DNA of 64,000 bases from Verrucomicrobiaceae bacterium (GCA_947507875.1 CANNQP010000012.1:33755-97754); one strand, 5' to 3'; shown: positions 34,954 through 43,409, counted from the stretch's first letter. The notes: a model not told the origin generated them from the sequence alone. Numbers and translations are program-made.

Positions 34954-35217
34954 TCAAGCACGTGTGGCAAAGCGATGGACGCGCTGGAGGCAGGGATCGT
35001 TTTGATAACAGGCGGGCAGTTGGTTCCAGAGGGCGGGTTGTTGGCGGATTTGGGGGCCGATGCACTCGCGCAAATATCGATCGAGTTGTTCGCCGCTCTC
35101 AATGCGGTGACCACTCCAGTCGATCTGTTTCTCATGCTTCACGATGAGCAGGTGCTGGAAGAGGCGCTGGATGCGGGAGCGGGTGGCTTTTTGAGGCTAT
35201 TTGATGTCGTTGGGCAT
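34954..35217 (-). pseudogene. Small partner gene of the protease, with in-frame TAG after six codons
   Basis: On the minus strand the ATG at 35217 gives MPNDIK and then TAG (35197-35199), followed in the same frame by PQKATRSRIQRLFQHLLIVK and a helical body ending at 34954. The other repeat copy (ATG at 34064) reads MPDDIKWPQKATRYRI, so the TAG replaces a Trp codon (TGG). Either the gene is inactivated by a nonsense change or translation starts later, at the GTG at 35142, giving 62 residues (VKHEKQIDWSGHRIESGEQL...). The protein is small, charged and helical, compatible with a death-like or effector-associated adaptor domain. It precedes the protease gene by 47 bp. I cannot match it to a named family. 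Confidence 0.6.
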
Positions 35218-35250
35218 GGGACGGGGGGTCGCGTGAGGTTTTAGCGCGAA
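35167..35250. repeat. Direct repeat copy 2 at the protease module (5' side)
   Basis: Imperfect match to 34014-34098 with one single-base gap and scattered substitutions. On the minus strand it carries the upstream block GCTAAAACCTCACGC and the first codons of the small partner gene. The two copies are 1.15 kb apart and bound the small gene/protease pair, as expected for units of a tandem array or for a recombination-mediated insertion. Confidence 0.8.
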
Positions 35251-35382
35251 AAGCCCTGGAAGGGGAAACGAATCTATAAAGCTATTTTTTACCGATCAAT
35301 ATTAAAATGGAGCAATACTTGCAAAATGAAAGAAGCGTGCTAAAGATTTATTGACCATATTAAGCACAAACCAACCTACACT

Positions 35383-35739
35383 ATGCAAGTCCAAACGAAT
35401 CCACAAACCTTCCCGGTTCAGCACGCCCAATTCCATCCAGAGGCACCACGTCAGCAAAAAATGACTCTCCCGGTTGGAACGATCCTTGGCATCGACATCA
35501 ACGATCATCACACCCATCCGCAGTGTAATTTCAACATGGTCAGGGAATTGGTGGAAGGTGGGATTGCGATCGCAGCTCCGAATGGTGATTTGACTCTGAC
35601 GCAGCTATGGACGGGAAGCGTGTCGGCATCTGCGGTGATGGTGAAGGGAAAGGGTCAAAATGGGTGGAAATTTTGGAGAGTGGACGAACCCGGAACCCAC
35701 TTTCACGGCCAGTTGATTGATGAGGTTCGCAATCAGTAA
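35383..35739 (+). CDS. RAMA/DUF4357-like small protein, 118 aa
   Basis: Residues about 50-110 read like a RAMA (restriction enzyme adenine methylase associated) or DUF4357 domain: VRELVEGGIAIAA, NGDLTLTQLWTGSVSASAV and KGQNGWKFWRV, where the closing N-G-W-x-F-W is characteristic. Such domains usually help recognise modified or specific DNA and are found with methylases, nucleases and GIY-YIG proteins. The N-terminal 40 residues are Gln/Pro-rich and probably unstructured. It is the first gene of the plus-strand run and lies 33 bp before a GIY-YIG protein gene, which fits a DNA-recognition role. A TTGACC about 28 bp before the ATG may be a -35 element, without a clear -10. Confidence 0.55.
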   Translation: MQVQTNPQTFPVQHAQFHPEAPRQQKMTLPVGTILGIDINDHHTHPQCNFNMVRELVEGGIAIAAPNGDLTLTQLWTGSVSASAVMVKGKGQNGWKFWRVDEPGTHFHGQLIDEVRNQ

Positions 35740-35772
35740 CTATGAATAAAATAAACCAAAAAGACTCCCTTT

Positions 35773-36276
35773 ATGATGGCATATGAACAAGAAAAAACCC
35801 GCTTCCAAGCGGCTGGACGCCTCGTGAAACTGATTGGTCAAGAGGCTTGGAGCAAGAATCAATGGCCGGACGGCTGCGGTGTTTATCTGATCTGGCGGGT
35901 GCCTGCAGAAGGTGCGCGCCAACTCCTCTACATCGGCAAAGCGGGCAAGTATCGCCGCCTAGATCCAGAACAGGTGGAACTGAATGGGGGAAATTTGGCT
36001 GCACGCTTAGGGCGCTGGACGCCCTATTGTTTCCAACAAGAGGGGCCTTATGCCGGACACTTCGAGTATGGACCCAACTTCGGGGTCAACCAACTCCTCC
36101 AAATGCCATACGAGGAACGCTATCATCACCATGTGCCGGCGGCGGAAATAGAGGTTGAGTGTTTTTGCCTGGCCGGATGGGAGCAAAATCTGTCTCCGGC
36201 CCTACTCGAAGCCAACCTGCTCCAGGAGTATCTCATCGAACAAGGTGACCTGCCCGTGGCGAACAACGAGTTGTAA
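35773..36276 (+). CDS. GIY-YIG superfamily protein, 167 aa
   Basis: Residues about 36-56 show the GIY-YIG signature: CGVYLIWRVPAEGARQLLYIGKAGK. A later segment with Arg (NLAARLGRWTPY) and SPALLEANLLQEYL supplies the expected basic residue and a conserved acidic/Asn helix. Family members cut or recognise DNA. Residues 95-130 (YGPNFGVNQLL, EERYHHHVPAAEIEVECFCL) are an insertion relative to minimal family members. Two ATG codons open the frame, 35773 and 35776. It sits 33 bp after the RAMA-like gene and 47 bp before the Gp37-type gene, and is probably part of that operon. Confidence 0.7.
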   Translation: MMAYEQEKTRFQAAGRLVKLIGQEAWSKNQWPDGCGVYLIWRVPAEGARQLLYIGKAGKYRRLDPEQVELNGGNLAARLGRWTPYCFQQEGPYAGHFEYGPNFGVNQLLQMPYEERYHHHVPAAEIEVECFCLAGWEQNLSPALLEANLLQEYLIEQGDLPVANNEL

Positions 36277-36280
36277 TCTG

Positions 36281-36297
36281 TAGAGCCAAATTTGACT
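36281..36297 (-). promoter_or_regulatory. Weak copy of the WYL-type operator upstream of the Gp37-like gene
   Basis: On the minus strand AGTCAAATTTGGCTC resembles the GTCA-N5-TGGCA core seen at 41135, 42493 and 47024, but with a spacer one base shorter. It ends 26 bp before the ATG at 36324. It could be a degenerate operator or chance. Confidence 0.3.
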
Positions 36298-36323
36298 TTT
36301 AACCAGAAGTGGTAATCTAAATC

Positions 36324-37124
36324 ATGGCTGAAAACAACCCCTGCGATATTTTAACAAGCGATTGGAACCCTATTATTGGCTGCCAGCGTTACAGTCCTGG
36401 CTGCAAAAGCTGCTGGTGGTTTGATGGTATCATGCCCTGGCAGCAACGGTTGGGCAATTTACCCAAAGACCTCCAAGAGAACCAGGCGCTGGTCATCGAG
36501 AAGAGGTTTGACCCCAAAACTCTAAGAAGCAAAAGGGGGATCATAGGGGTCGTCCAGCATGGCGACCTTTTTTGGGACAAGGTCGATGATGAAGTGATCG
36601 GACGTGTGTTGGACATGGTGGATGCCGATGCACTCAGCCGGACCGAAAAAAACAAAAAGAAGCCGGATTCCGAGGCGGATCAGACCAAATACATCCTGTG
36701 GACCAAGCGGGCGGAACGCATGGCGGATTTCATGACCAAACGGTATCCTAAGGGGGTGCCTAAATGGCTCGGGTGCGGCGTGTCCGTGGAAAATCAAAAA
36801 CTCGCCGACGAACGATTGCCGCATCTTATGCGGGTGAACGGGTGGAGGTTTGTCATGATCGAACCGATGCTCGGTCGGGTGGATTTGAGTGCCTACATCC
36901 AGCAAAGCGATTGGGTGGTGGTGGGATCCGAGACCGGGGAGGAGGCACGAGACATCGAACTCGACTGGGTGCGCCTCCTGCGTGACCAGGCGGTGGAGCA
37001 TGAAGTGCCGTTTTTTATCAAGCAGGTGGGCAAGAGCCACAAAAAGCCTGAGCGCCAACTCGATGGACGTGAGTGGGGCGAGTTCCCGCAAGGATTCAAC
37101 AAATCGAGCGGCAAAAGAAAATGA
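36324..37124 (+). CDS. Phage Gp37/Gp68-family (DUF5131) protein, radical SAM-like, 266 aa
   Basis: The N-terminus carries the family signature SDWNPIIGCQRYSPGCKSCWW, with C20, C27 and C30 placed as a C-x6-C-x2-C cluster site. Conserved segments then include GDLFWDKVDDEVI, KYILWTKRAERM, GCGVSVENQKLADERLP and WVVVGSETGEEARDIELDWVR, ending with VPFFIKQVGK, all as in phage Gp37/Gp68 proteins. The family is thought to be radical SAM-like; its reaction is unknown, but it recurs in phages and defence islands. The stop overlaps the ATG of the next gene in an ATGA, so synthesis is coupled to the SNF2 protein at 37121. The variant CWW after the last Cys replaces the more usual CYA. Confidence 0.85.
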   Translation: MAENNPCDILTSDWNPIIGCQRYSPGCKSCWWFDGIMPWQQRLGNLPKDLQENQALVIEKRFDPKTLRSKRGIIGVVQHGDLFWDKVDDEVIGRVLDMVDADALSRTEKNKKKPDSEADQTKYILWTKRAERMADFMTKRYPKGVPKWLGCGVSVENQKLADERLPHLMRVNGWRFVMIEPMLGRVDLSAYIQQSDWVVVGSETGEEARDIELDWVRLLRDQAVEHEVPFFIKQVGKSHKKPERQLDGREWGEFPQGFNKSSGKRK

Positions 37125-40100
37125 CCATGGGGAGTGCGTTCCTAGAATCAATGCCTCTCCTCGACCAAATCCTCGCCGTAAAAGGTCAATATGCCGCGCA
37201 ACAAGCTCCTGGCGGAAAGCTTTTTCCCAACGTGCAAAACATGGGCCTGCCGAAAGGCTGCTGCGCTGTGCGACACAAGCAGGGCGCTTACCACCAGTTC
37301 GCCTTGCGCGCTGAGCAGGACATTCCACCGCTGCTGACACATTTGCGGGTGGCGGCCGGCGTGCGTGCCATGGAGGCGGGCGATTGGGAGGGTGCTGCCG
37401 AGGCATTCACGGTGAGAGAGGAATTCCAAAAAGACGGCGCAGGCGTGGTGCATGCCGCCTTGTGTCTGTGGCTGGATCAAAACCATATCCAAGTGCCTGA
37501 CACGCATCGGAATCAAGCGCTGCCGCTGCCAACCGAACTCCAGAAACGCCTGCTGCTGCGACGCGGCGATCCGATGCCATTCCGTCTTTCCATCGCGGCA
37601 GTGGGGTGCGCGCATGATACGGGAGAAAGCGTGGTGCCCGATGAATGGCTGGGGCGGTCCTTTGAAAACGGCGAGGCTTTGTGCCGGGCCATTGACACGC
37701 AACCCCACCGGCAAGGCCTGGCCGAATCCCACTTCTGCTGCCATTACGGCCTGAAGCGGGTCCACGAACCGAAGTGGCTGAAAGCCGGTGAGATCGAGGT
37801 GGACGGTGAACCGGCCTATGGTGTCTCCCTGGTCGTGGATCAAGGGGTGCTCAGCACCTCCATTGTGAAGATGACTCCCGGGCAGTGGACAAACTGGATG
37901 AGCCACCAGCCTGAGCGAATGCGCTTTTTGACTCACGAGTTCGCTCCGCCCGGCAATGACGAGGCAGGATTGGGGCGATTCCTGCTCATCGCCTGCGACA
38001 AGGAGGCCATCTGCGAATCGCTGCCGTCGCATCAAAAAACGCGTCCTGTGGGACTGCTGTCCTCCATCATGCAGAAAAGCATCCGACGGGGACGCGGAGC
38101 AGCGCGCACGCTGAATGAATGCATGCAGCAACTGCGACTGGCACCGGCTTACAACCTGCCGGATGACCATTTCAAAAGAAGCAGCGGCTGCCGTCAGATG
38201 ACCTGGCGTCTTTTCATCTCGATCTTTGAGGATGCCGAACCCTATGCCCCATCACCGGATGGCGATTACCTAAGTCTCGAGGATTTGGTGGCGCTGAGCC
38301 TGCTGGCGCACGCAGAGCCGGATTTGCAGTTCAACGAGTTTATCACAGATCAACTGATTCGCACCGCCCTGCTGTCCCAGCGAAACGATTCAAGCGGGCA
38401 CAACTGGGACTGGCGCGCAGGCAAGCCCACCCCAACCAACGGGGATACCTCCTTGGAAAGGGCATGTGCCGCGGCACTCGACTGCATGCCGATGATGAAG
38501 GGAGATGCTGAAATGCTGAAGCGTGGATGCCACCATGCGCGGGAGAAAAACCTGCAGTTCGCCCCACTTCCGACTGGATTGAGCCGCGAGACTCTTCTCG
38601 AAGCGTCGGATCCAGGCGTAGAACACGAAGTCCTGAGCGCCGCTTGTGATTTTCACAGCCAGCCGGCGATTTTGCTACACCTGCAGGCATCGCTGCCATG
38701 GGTGGACGCCCGTCAGATCCGCATCCAGCCAAGCGGTTCGAAGCAGTTCAAGAAAGTGCTGCCCACCACTCAGCATCTCAAGCGGTTCATCTGGTCGAAT
38801 GTGTCGCGGCTGAATGTCCGCAATCCACAGCTTCAACCCGACAGTGATGAAACGTCGCGAGCACTCATCCCGGAGATTCGCTCGATTCAAGAATGGCTGC
38901 TGGATCCAACGTGGCCCCCAGTGACGGAGCGCCCGCCCTATCCCTCGCGTGAGCTTGTTTCCCAAGACCATCTGACCGTGGAACCCACGGTGGCTCGCAC
39001 CGCCTTCATCTCCTTGTTCGGGCAGAGCATTGAGTTGGCGGCTGCTCGCCCTGGTGAGGCCAGACGGCTGAGGCATGCTTTTGATGGCATCGTGGCAGGC
39101 ACGCCGCATGAACCCTGCAAAATCAAAAAGAAGGGAACCCAAAAGGGTGCCTATCTCAAAGGCCAGCAACGAACAGATGGGGAACTCGATGTCGTGGATC
39201 ATCTCGCAGCCACGGATGGCGTGGAGATCGATTTGCCGCCTCCACCAACTGGTTTCAGATGGAGTTTCGCCCATGAGACCGGAAAAGTTCGCATCCGCAT
39301 CACAAGGCGCGAACCTCTGCTGGAAGGAAACGAAGACACCCAACCGAGCGCGCTTGTATTTCAAGTGAACCGTATCGAGGTGCCTGCTTTTGATGCAGGA
39401 TACCTGCTGCAAAGACTTCCCACGCCGGTATCGCAGCCACCAGCCATCCATGATGAGCTTCTCCTCAAACAGGCTCTCTACCTGGAGCCGACTGAGCCAG
39501 GCGGCCAGTGGGCCATCCATCAAAAATTGCGACGGCTGGCTGCTCATCGCCTGCAATCCAGTGAACCCGACCTGTTGTGGAGTGATCTTGCCGCCAACTC
39601 ACCCGTGCCTGCGGTGGTCTGGCAGCGCGCCCGCGCCAAACTGCTGGGGACGTTCCTCGGGCGCATCTCCATCGGGCCGGTGGACCGGAATGGTGAAAAA
39701 ATGTATGCGGCGGTGGATAACCGTTTCGAAGGAACTTTATGGCGCATTTTCAATCTGCTTTCCTTTGTCCATCCTGACTGTGTCCAACCCGCTGGGGATC
39801 TGGATTTTACCATCCGCCATGACAGCCCGTCCTATTCGCTGCTGGCGCAGGAGGTCGAAACATTGTCCGCTCCGCGCACGGCCGCTGCCATGGCAATGGA
39901 CACCGAGCCCCCCGCCATCACGACCCAGCTCTGGCAGCATCAAGCCTCCTCCGTGGAGCGGATCTCCGAGGAACTGCTGAAGAATGGCCGCAGGGGCTTT
40001 GGCGATGCTTCCGACGTCGGCTCCGGCAAGACCCTGACCAGCCTTGCCATCATGAGCCGACTCGCCGAGCATCATCTGAAGGAAGAGGATCAAACGGCGG

Positions 40101-41098
40101 AAGGGTTTCTGGTGCTGGTTTACAACGCCGCGCTGGTTGAGACATGGAGGCACGAGATTGAAAAGCACACCACGGGATTCCATTTTGTCACTCAAGACTC
40201 CTCTGGAGCGCTATCTGCCCCGATCGGCAGGCATTCGATTTTGGTCACCACCCTCGCACGCATGCGCGAAACGCCAGTGACACGCCGCTGGCACATGGTC
40301 GTGATCGACGAATGCATCTCGGTGCAGAATGCCAATGCCTTGTGGACGCAAGAGGCCTGGAGGCAGGTGGCCTGCTCTCAGCATGGAGTATTGCTGCTAA
40401 GCGCAACCTTCTTCCGCAACCGGTTTAACGAGTTGTTTTATCTCCTGCGCATGCTTCGCACCGGTCTTCCGGAGAAGCATGCCTATCTGGATGCGATTCT
40501 AGCAGAGAGCATCACCTGTCACCTTCCTGAAAACACGCCATGGCACTGGGTGGAGGAAACACGCCTGATGCCACTCGATGCTGAGACCCGGCAAAAATAC
40601 GAGCGGGCACGAAATGCAGCAGGGCCGGCCAAAATGATTTATGGAAAGCTCGATGCTCTTCTGGTCGAGAGCTTTGACTTTGCCTCTCATGTGCTGACCA
40701 TGCTCAACCAACTGGATGAGAGCAGCCGTGCCCTGATCTTCGCACGAAGCGCGAGGGAGGCACGGCAGCTGGCGCAAGCTCAGAATGACATCAGTCTGTT
40801 TCCAGACACCTCCAAACGTCATGTGGTCACCACAACGGCGCAAGCCGCACGAGGTGTGAACACCTTGGTCAATCTAAACGTGCTGATGACGCGACCCGTC
40901 GAACCCGACCTTGTGCCGCAGATGAAGGGCCGTCTGGCGCGTCCCGGGCAGCAACACTCGCAACTGAGGTGGATTTGGCTGGTGATCGAGAAAACGATCG
41001 AAGAGGCCAAACTGGAGCGCAATCGCCTCGCTGAAAAGTTTCACGACGAACACATCATGCCGCTGGCCAAGTTCTACGAGCACGCCTTGGGGATTTAA
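37121..41098 (+). CDS. Giant SNF2-type helicase-like protein with a 900-residue novel N-terminus, 1325 aa
   Basis: I chose the ATG at 37121, which overlaps the preceding stop (ATGA); an upstream in-frame ATG at 37073 would lie deep in that gene. The C-terminal 400 residues are a SNF2/superfamily-2 motor: Walker A GSGKT (967-971), motif Ia region FLVLVYNAALVETWRHEI, motif II VVIDECIS (DEC at 1063-1065, in place of DEAH/DEGH), motif III LLLSATFFRN, and motif VI MKGRLARPGQQ near 1268. Residues 1-900 have no family I know; 560-900 include a possible nucleic-acid-binding beta-rich part (FRWSFAHETGKVRIRITRRE). An ATP-driven DNA translocase acting with the Gp37-like and GIY-YIG proteins is inferred. 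Such long SNF2 proteins are common in phage-defence operons. Confidence 0.85.
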   Translation: MTMGSAFLESMPLLDQILAVKGQYAAQQAPGGKLFPNVQNMGLPKGCCAVRHKQGAYHQFALRAEQDIPPLLTHLRVAAGVRAMEAGDWEGAAEAFTVREEFQKDGAGVVHAALCLWLDQNHIQVPDTHRNQALPLPTELQKRLLLRRGDPMPFRLSIAAVGCAHDTGESVVPDEWLGRSFENGEALCRAIDTQPHRQGLAESHFCCHYGLKRVHEPKWLKAGEIEVDGEPAYGVSLVVDQGVLSTSIVKMTPGQWTNWMSHQPERMRFLTHEFAPPGNDEAGLGRFLLIACDKEAICESLPSHQKTRPVGLLSSIMQKSIRRGRGAARTLNECMQQLRLAPAYNLPDDHFKRSSGCRQMTWRLFISIFEDAEPYAPSPDGDYLSLEDLVALSLLAHAEPDLQFNEFITDQLIRTALLSQRNDSSGHNWDWRAGKPTPTNGDTSLERACAAALDCMPMMKGDAEMLKRGCHHAREKNLQFAPLPTGLSRETLLEASDPGVEHEVLSAACDFHSQPAILLHLQASLPWVDARQIRIQPSGSKQFKKVLPTTQHLKRFIWSNVSRLNVRNPQLQPDSDETSRALIPEIRSIQEWLLDPTWPPVTERPPYPSRELVSQDHLTVEPTVARTAFISLFGQSIELAAARPGEARRLRHAFDGIVAGTPHEPCKIKKKGTQKGAYLKGQQRTDGELDVVDHLAATDGVEIDLPPPPTGFRWSFAHETGKVRIRITRREPLLEGNEDTQPSALVFQVNRIEVPAFDAGYLLQRLPTPVSQPPAIHDELLLKQALYLEPTEPGGQWAIHQKLRRLAAHRLQSSEPDLLWSDLAANSPVPAVVWQRARAKLLGTFLGRISIGPVDRNGEKMYAAVDNRFEGTLWRIFNLLSFVHPDCVQPAGDLDFTIRHDSPSYSLLAQEVETLSAPRTAAAMAMDTEPPAITTQLWQHQASSVERISEELLKNGRRGFGDASDVGSGKTLTSLAIMSRLAEHHLKEEDQTAEGFLVLVYNAALVETWRHEIEKHTTGFHFVTQDSSGALSAPIGRHSILVTTLARMRETPVTRRWHMVVIDECISVQNANALWTQEAWRQVACSQHGVLLLSATFFRNRFNELFYLLRMLRTGLPEKHAYLDAILAESITCHLPENTPWHWVEETRLMPLDAETRQKYERARNAAGPAKMIYGKLDALLVESFDFASHVLTMLNQLDESSRALIFARSAREARQLAQAQNDISLFPDTSKRHVVTTTAQAARGVNTLVNLNVLMTRPVEPDLVPQMKGRLARPGQQHSQLRWIWLVIEKTIEEAKLERNRLAEKFHDEHIMPLAKFYEHALGI

Positions 41099-41134
41099 GT
41101 GGGCACCCAAAACCAGGATGATTGGATTATCTGA

Positions 41135-41155
41135 AAGGGTCATGATTTGGCACCC
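41135..41155. promoter_or_regulatory. Candidate operator (GTCATGATTTGGCAC core) before the ankyrin-like gene
   Basis: Imperfect inverted repeat GGGTCATGATTTGGCACCC. It shares the TCATGAT...TGGCAC core with the sites at 42493 and 47024 and ends 20 bp before the ATG at 41176, the same offset as at 47024. A related block GGGCACCCAAAA occurs about 45 bp upstream. A likely binding site for the WYL regulator encoded at 47608. Confidence 0.6.
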
Positions 41156-41175
41156 AAATGGTTCTACTTGGTTGA

Positions 41176-42474
41176 ATGACACCATCACTCCCCGAAACCG
41201 ACCCTAAGTTTAACCGCAGTCCGCATATCAGGGCAGATCTAGCAATCAAAGCTGCTTACATCGTCGCCAAGGAACGGGACGATAAACTCGTTCAGGCGCA
41301 CATTAAAACTCATTGGCAGGCAGCGCAGAATGTCAGGAGTGACTATTCGCAGGAGGATTTGGAACAATGCATTGATCTTGTTCGGAGTGGAGCCCTGCAA
41401 ATTGAACCCGTCATTTTCGATAATGAACCTGTCACCATCCCTATTGCCCGGGATGACTGTCCTTCTTTCAAGGGTGGCACCATTAGCATGCCGTGCTGGA
41501 TCACCGAGGAAAATGTCCGCAAAATCGAGTCTATTGGAGGGCCTTTTATTCTTGCCATGGAGACCGTGGACCACGGAAGTTCATGCAACTTCATTGACGA
41601 GATCTACAAGTGCAACCTGCCTCTAGAAACCTATGATTTAACGGATTCTGATTCGTTCGATGAGATGGGTTATTACCAGAGAGTCAAAGTCTTCACATCC
41701 ATCGATGCCCCCGATGATTATTCAGAAGCGTTTTTAAAATATCTTCACTGCACAAATTTCTTTCTATTTTTTCAAGAGGTTCGGGTTCGTTCCATTGTGT
41801 CGCTTCACGACGCTGCAAGACGGGGAGATTTTGCCAAAGTGCCGACAGAAACGATGACCTCATATCTTTATTGGCATGGCGAGTACAGGGACGGCGCGAT
41901 TTGGTATGACGAAGCCTATTGCAATTCGCCTTTTCATCTTGCGGCACATGCAGGTCATTTTGACAAAATTCCTTCATCCATCATGTCTGCCGCAGGACTA
42001 CTTAAAATTGGAATGGTCGACAAAGAGTTCGCGTTACGTCATCCCGAATTCATTGAATTGGAATGGGTTGAGTACCTCGACCATGACGCTCCAGACTTTC
42101 GTGCCAAATATGAAATGTCCTTCACCCTGGCGGAGGAGTGGCACAAGAACCATAGCGGAAGCGCGCCCGATTTTGAAGAAGAGGCTGGAGTGCCAAAAAT
42201 CCGCAAACTCCACAGTGCCTATGCTTGCCCGATCGTCCTTGCCCTTCTCCATGGTCAAACAGACCAGGTTGTCGAGGCGATCCAATCGATCCCAGCTAGT
42301 GAATGGGTGAAGACGAATCAATGGGCTCACACACCGCTTGGCGGCATTGCCAAAAAAACTGGCATCGAACATAAAATCAGCCATCTCCTCGCTGAGGTGG
42401 ACCAACTCACCCCTCCGCCTTCCGAACAGGAGGAGCGAGACACGCCATTCCCTGAAGACTGGGACGATTGCTGA
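41176..42474 (+). CDS. Ankyrin-like repeat protein with novel N-terminal domain, 432 aa
   Basis: The N-terminal 190 residues are an unrecognised alpha/beta domain (EPVIFDNEPVTIPIARDD, FILAMETVDHGSSCNF). Residues about 210-280 contain two ankyrin-like units (SLHDAARRGDFAKVPTETM, SPFHLAAHAGHFDKIPSSIM), and another may lie near 350-400 (YACPIVLALLHGQTDQVVEA, TPLGGIAKKTGI). Such proteins usually mediate protein-protein contacts. Base composition is more AT-rich than in the SNF2 gene, hinting at a separate origin. The gene has its own candidate operator 20 bp upstream and follows the SNF2 gene by 77 bp, so it is probably a separate, co-regulated unit. Confidence 0.6.
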   Translation: MTPSLPETDPKFNRSPHIRADLAIKAAYIVAKERDDKLVQAHIKTHWQAAQNVRSDYSQEDLEQCIDLVRSGALQIEPVIFDNEPVTIPIARDDCPSFKGGTISMPCWITEENVRKIESIGGPFILAMETVDHGSSCNFIDEIYKCNLPLETYDLTDSDSFDEMGYYQRVKVFTSIDAPDDYSEAFLKYLHCTNFFLFFQEVRVRSIVSLHDAARRGDFAKVPTETMTSYLYWHGEYRDGAIWYDEAYCNSPFHLAAHAGHFDKIPSSIMSAAGLLKIGMVDKEFALRHPEFIELEWVEYLDHDAPDFRAKYEMSFTLAEEWHKNHSGSAPDFEEEAGVPKIRKLHSAYACPIVLALLHGQTDQVVEAIQSIPASEWVKTNQWAHTPLGGIAKKTGIEHKISHLLAEVDQLTPPPSEQEERDTPFPEDWDDC

Positions 42475-42492
42475 AGAATCCTGAATTTTTCT

Positions 42493-42513
42493 GAGTGTCA
42501 TGTTTTGGCACTA
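42493..42513. promoter_or_regulatory. Candidate operator (GTGTCATGTTTTGGCAC) before the NADAR gene
   Basis: Imperfect palindrome with GAGTGTCA and TGGCACTA arms, ending 21 bp before the ATG at 42535. It matches the site at 47024 in 14 of the 17 core positions or better by eye, and is probably recognised by the same regulator. Confidence 0.65.
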
Positions 42514-42518
42514 GACAC

Positions 42519-42534
42519 GTGTCATGGTTCGCAC
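42519..42534. promoter_or_regulatory. Second, abutting operator-like copy at the NADAR start codon
   Basis: GTGTCATGGTTCGCAC repeats the preceding site with a one-base-shorter centre and ends directly at the ATG at 42535. A protein bound here would block translation initiation or the start of transcription. Confidence 0.45.
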
Positions 42535-43200
42535 ATGACAAAGACAATCCAAATCAATGAGTGTGTGGCGTTCTCCAAAACCAAGGAAGCCTTCGGTGGT
42601 TTCTCCAACATGTCTATGGAGTATCCGTTGGAAGTGAACGGAGTGGTGTTTCCAAGTTCGGAACACTTTTATCAGTGCATGAAGTACGTGGATCATCCTG
42701 AGGTTCAAAGGGAGATCCTCGGTGAGAGGAACCCTCTTTTGATGAAGAACAAACAGAAAAAACATCGTGGCCTAATCCGAAAGGATTGGGAGAAACTCAA
42801 GGTGATCATCATGGAGGTCACGGTTCATCTCAAACTCGTTACTCATTGGGTGAAGTTTGGAAATCTTCTCGTGGAGTCGGGAATCAAGGAAATTGTGGAA
42901 ATCTCCAAAAAGGATTCGTTTTGGGGGATGGTTCCTCAGGTTTCAAACCCGAGTGTTCTGGTAGGTGAAAACAAACTCGGAATGATTCTATCAAGGTTTC
43001 GGGAATTGATTCGAACCGAGGGAACGAGGGAGGAACTGGTCAACTGGAATCCAGATTCGAAGTTCAGGGTCATGTTCAACGGTGAGTTGTTGGTTGGGGT
43101 GAACGTCCCAGATAAAGTTCAGGAAGTGGGGAATCGTTCCTTCGATTACCTTCTCCGGAGAAGTGCAGCCACACGTCACGAATACGCCCTTGCGGCATAA
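42535..43200 (+). CDS. NADAR (YbiA-like) family protein, 221 aa
   Basis: NADAR proteins act on ADP-ribose or NAD-related N-glycosidic bonds; YbiA-type members hydrolyse damaged riboflavin intermediates, and others occur in NAD-based defence or ADP-ribosylation repair. Family motifs seen: AFGGFSNMSMEYPLEVNGVV, FPSSEHFYQCMKY (conserved S-S-E-H-x-Y-Q), then EISKKDSFWG with the conserved F-W-G. The C-terminal 60 residues go beyond the minimal domain. I chose the ATG at 42535, since the GTG/ATG further upstream at 42505 overlaps the operator. Two operator-like copies precede it. It is followed after 15 bp by a tiny membrane-protein gene. Its G-rich codon choice differs somewhat from its neighbours. 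Confidence 0.8.
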   Translation: MTKTIQINECVAFSKTKEAFGGFSNMSMEYPLEVNGVVFPSSEHFYQCMKYVDHPEVQREILGERNPLLMKNKQKKHRGLIRKDWEKLKVIIMEVTVHLKLVTHWVKFGNLLVESGIKEIVEISKKDSFWGMVPQVSNPSVLVGENKLGMILSRFRELIRTEGTREELVNWNPDSKFRVMFNGELLVGVNVPDKVQEVGNRSFDYLLRRSAATRHEYALAA

Positions 43201-43215
43201 GGCGAGAGTTAATCC

Positions 43216-43398
43216 ATGCCTTATCTTCTCCTCATCTTATCCGCCGTCGCTCTTGCGGCTATTCAAGGGCTTTTGATCATCCTCAAGCTCACCGGGGATT
43301 TCTCGGTGGGCTGGGGATTGATCCTCCTGCCCTGCTGGTTCGTCTGTGGGGTCATTGTGATCGCACTGCTGATCTGGCTTTTCACCCTGTTCATGTAA
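43216..43398 (+). CDS. Small two-helix membrane protein, 60 aa
   Basis: Almost the whole sequence is two hydrophobic helices (MPYLLLILSAVALAAIQGLL and GLILLPCWFVCGVIVIALLI) joined by a short loop KLTGDFSVGWG. It lies 15 bp after the NADAR gene and 11 bp before the DUF2779 nuclease gene, with no terminator between, so it is likely part of the same transcript. Small membrane proteins in such places sometimes act as pore-forming effectors or anchors; that is inference. The short length leaves some doubt, but the frame is clean and the composition non-random. Confidence 0.6.
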   Translation: MPYLLLILSAVALAAIQGLLIILKLTGDFSVGWGLILLPCWFVCGVIVIALLIWLFTLFM

Positions 43399-43409
43399 CA
43401 AATGTAGTT

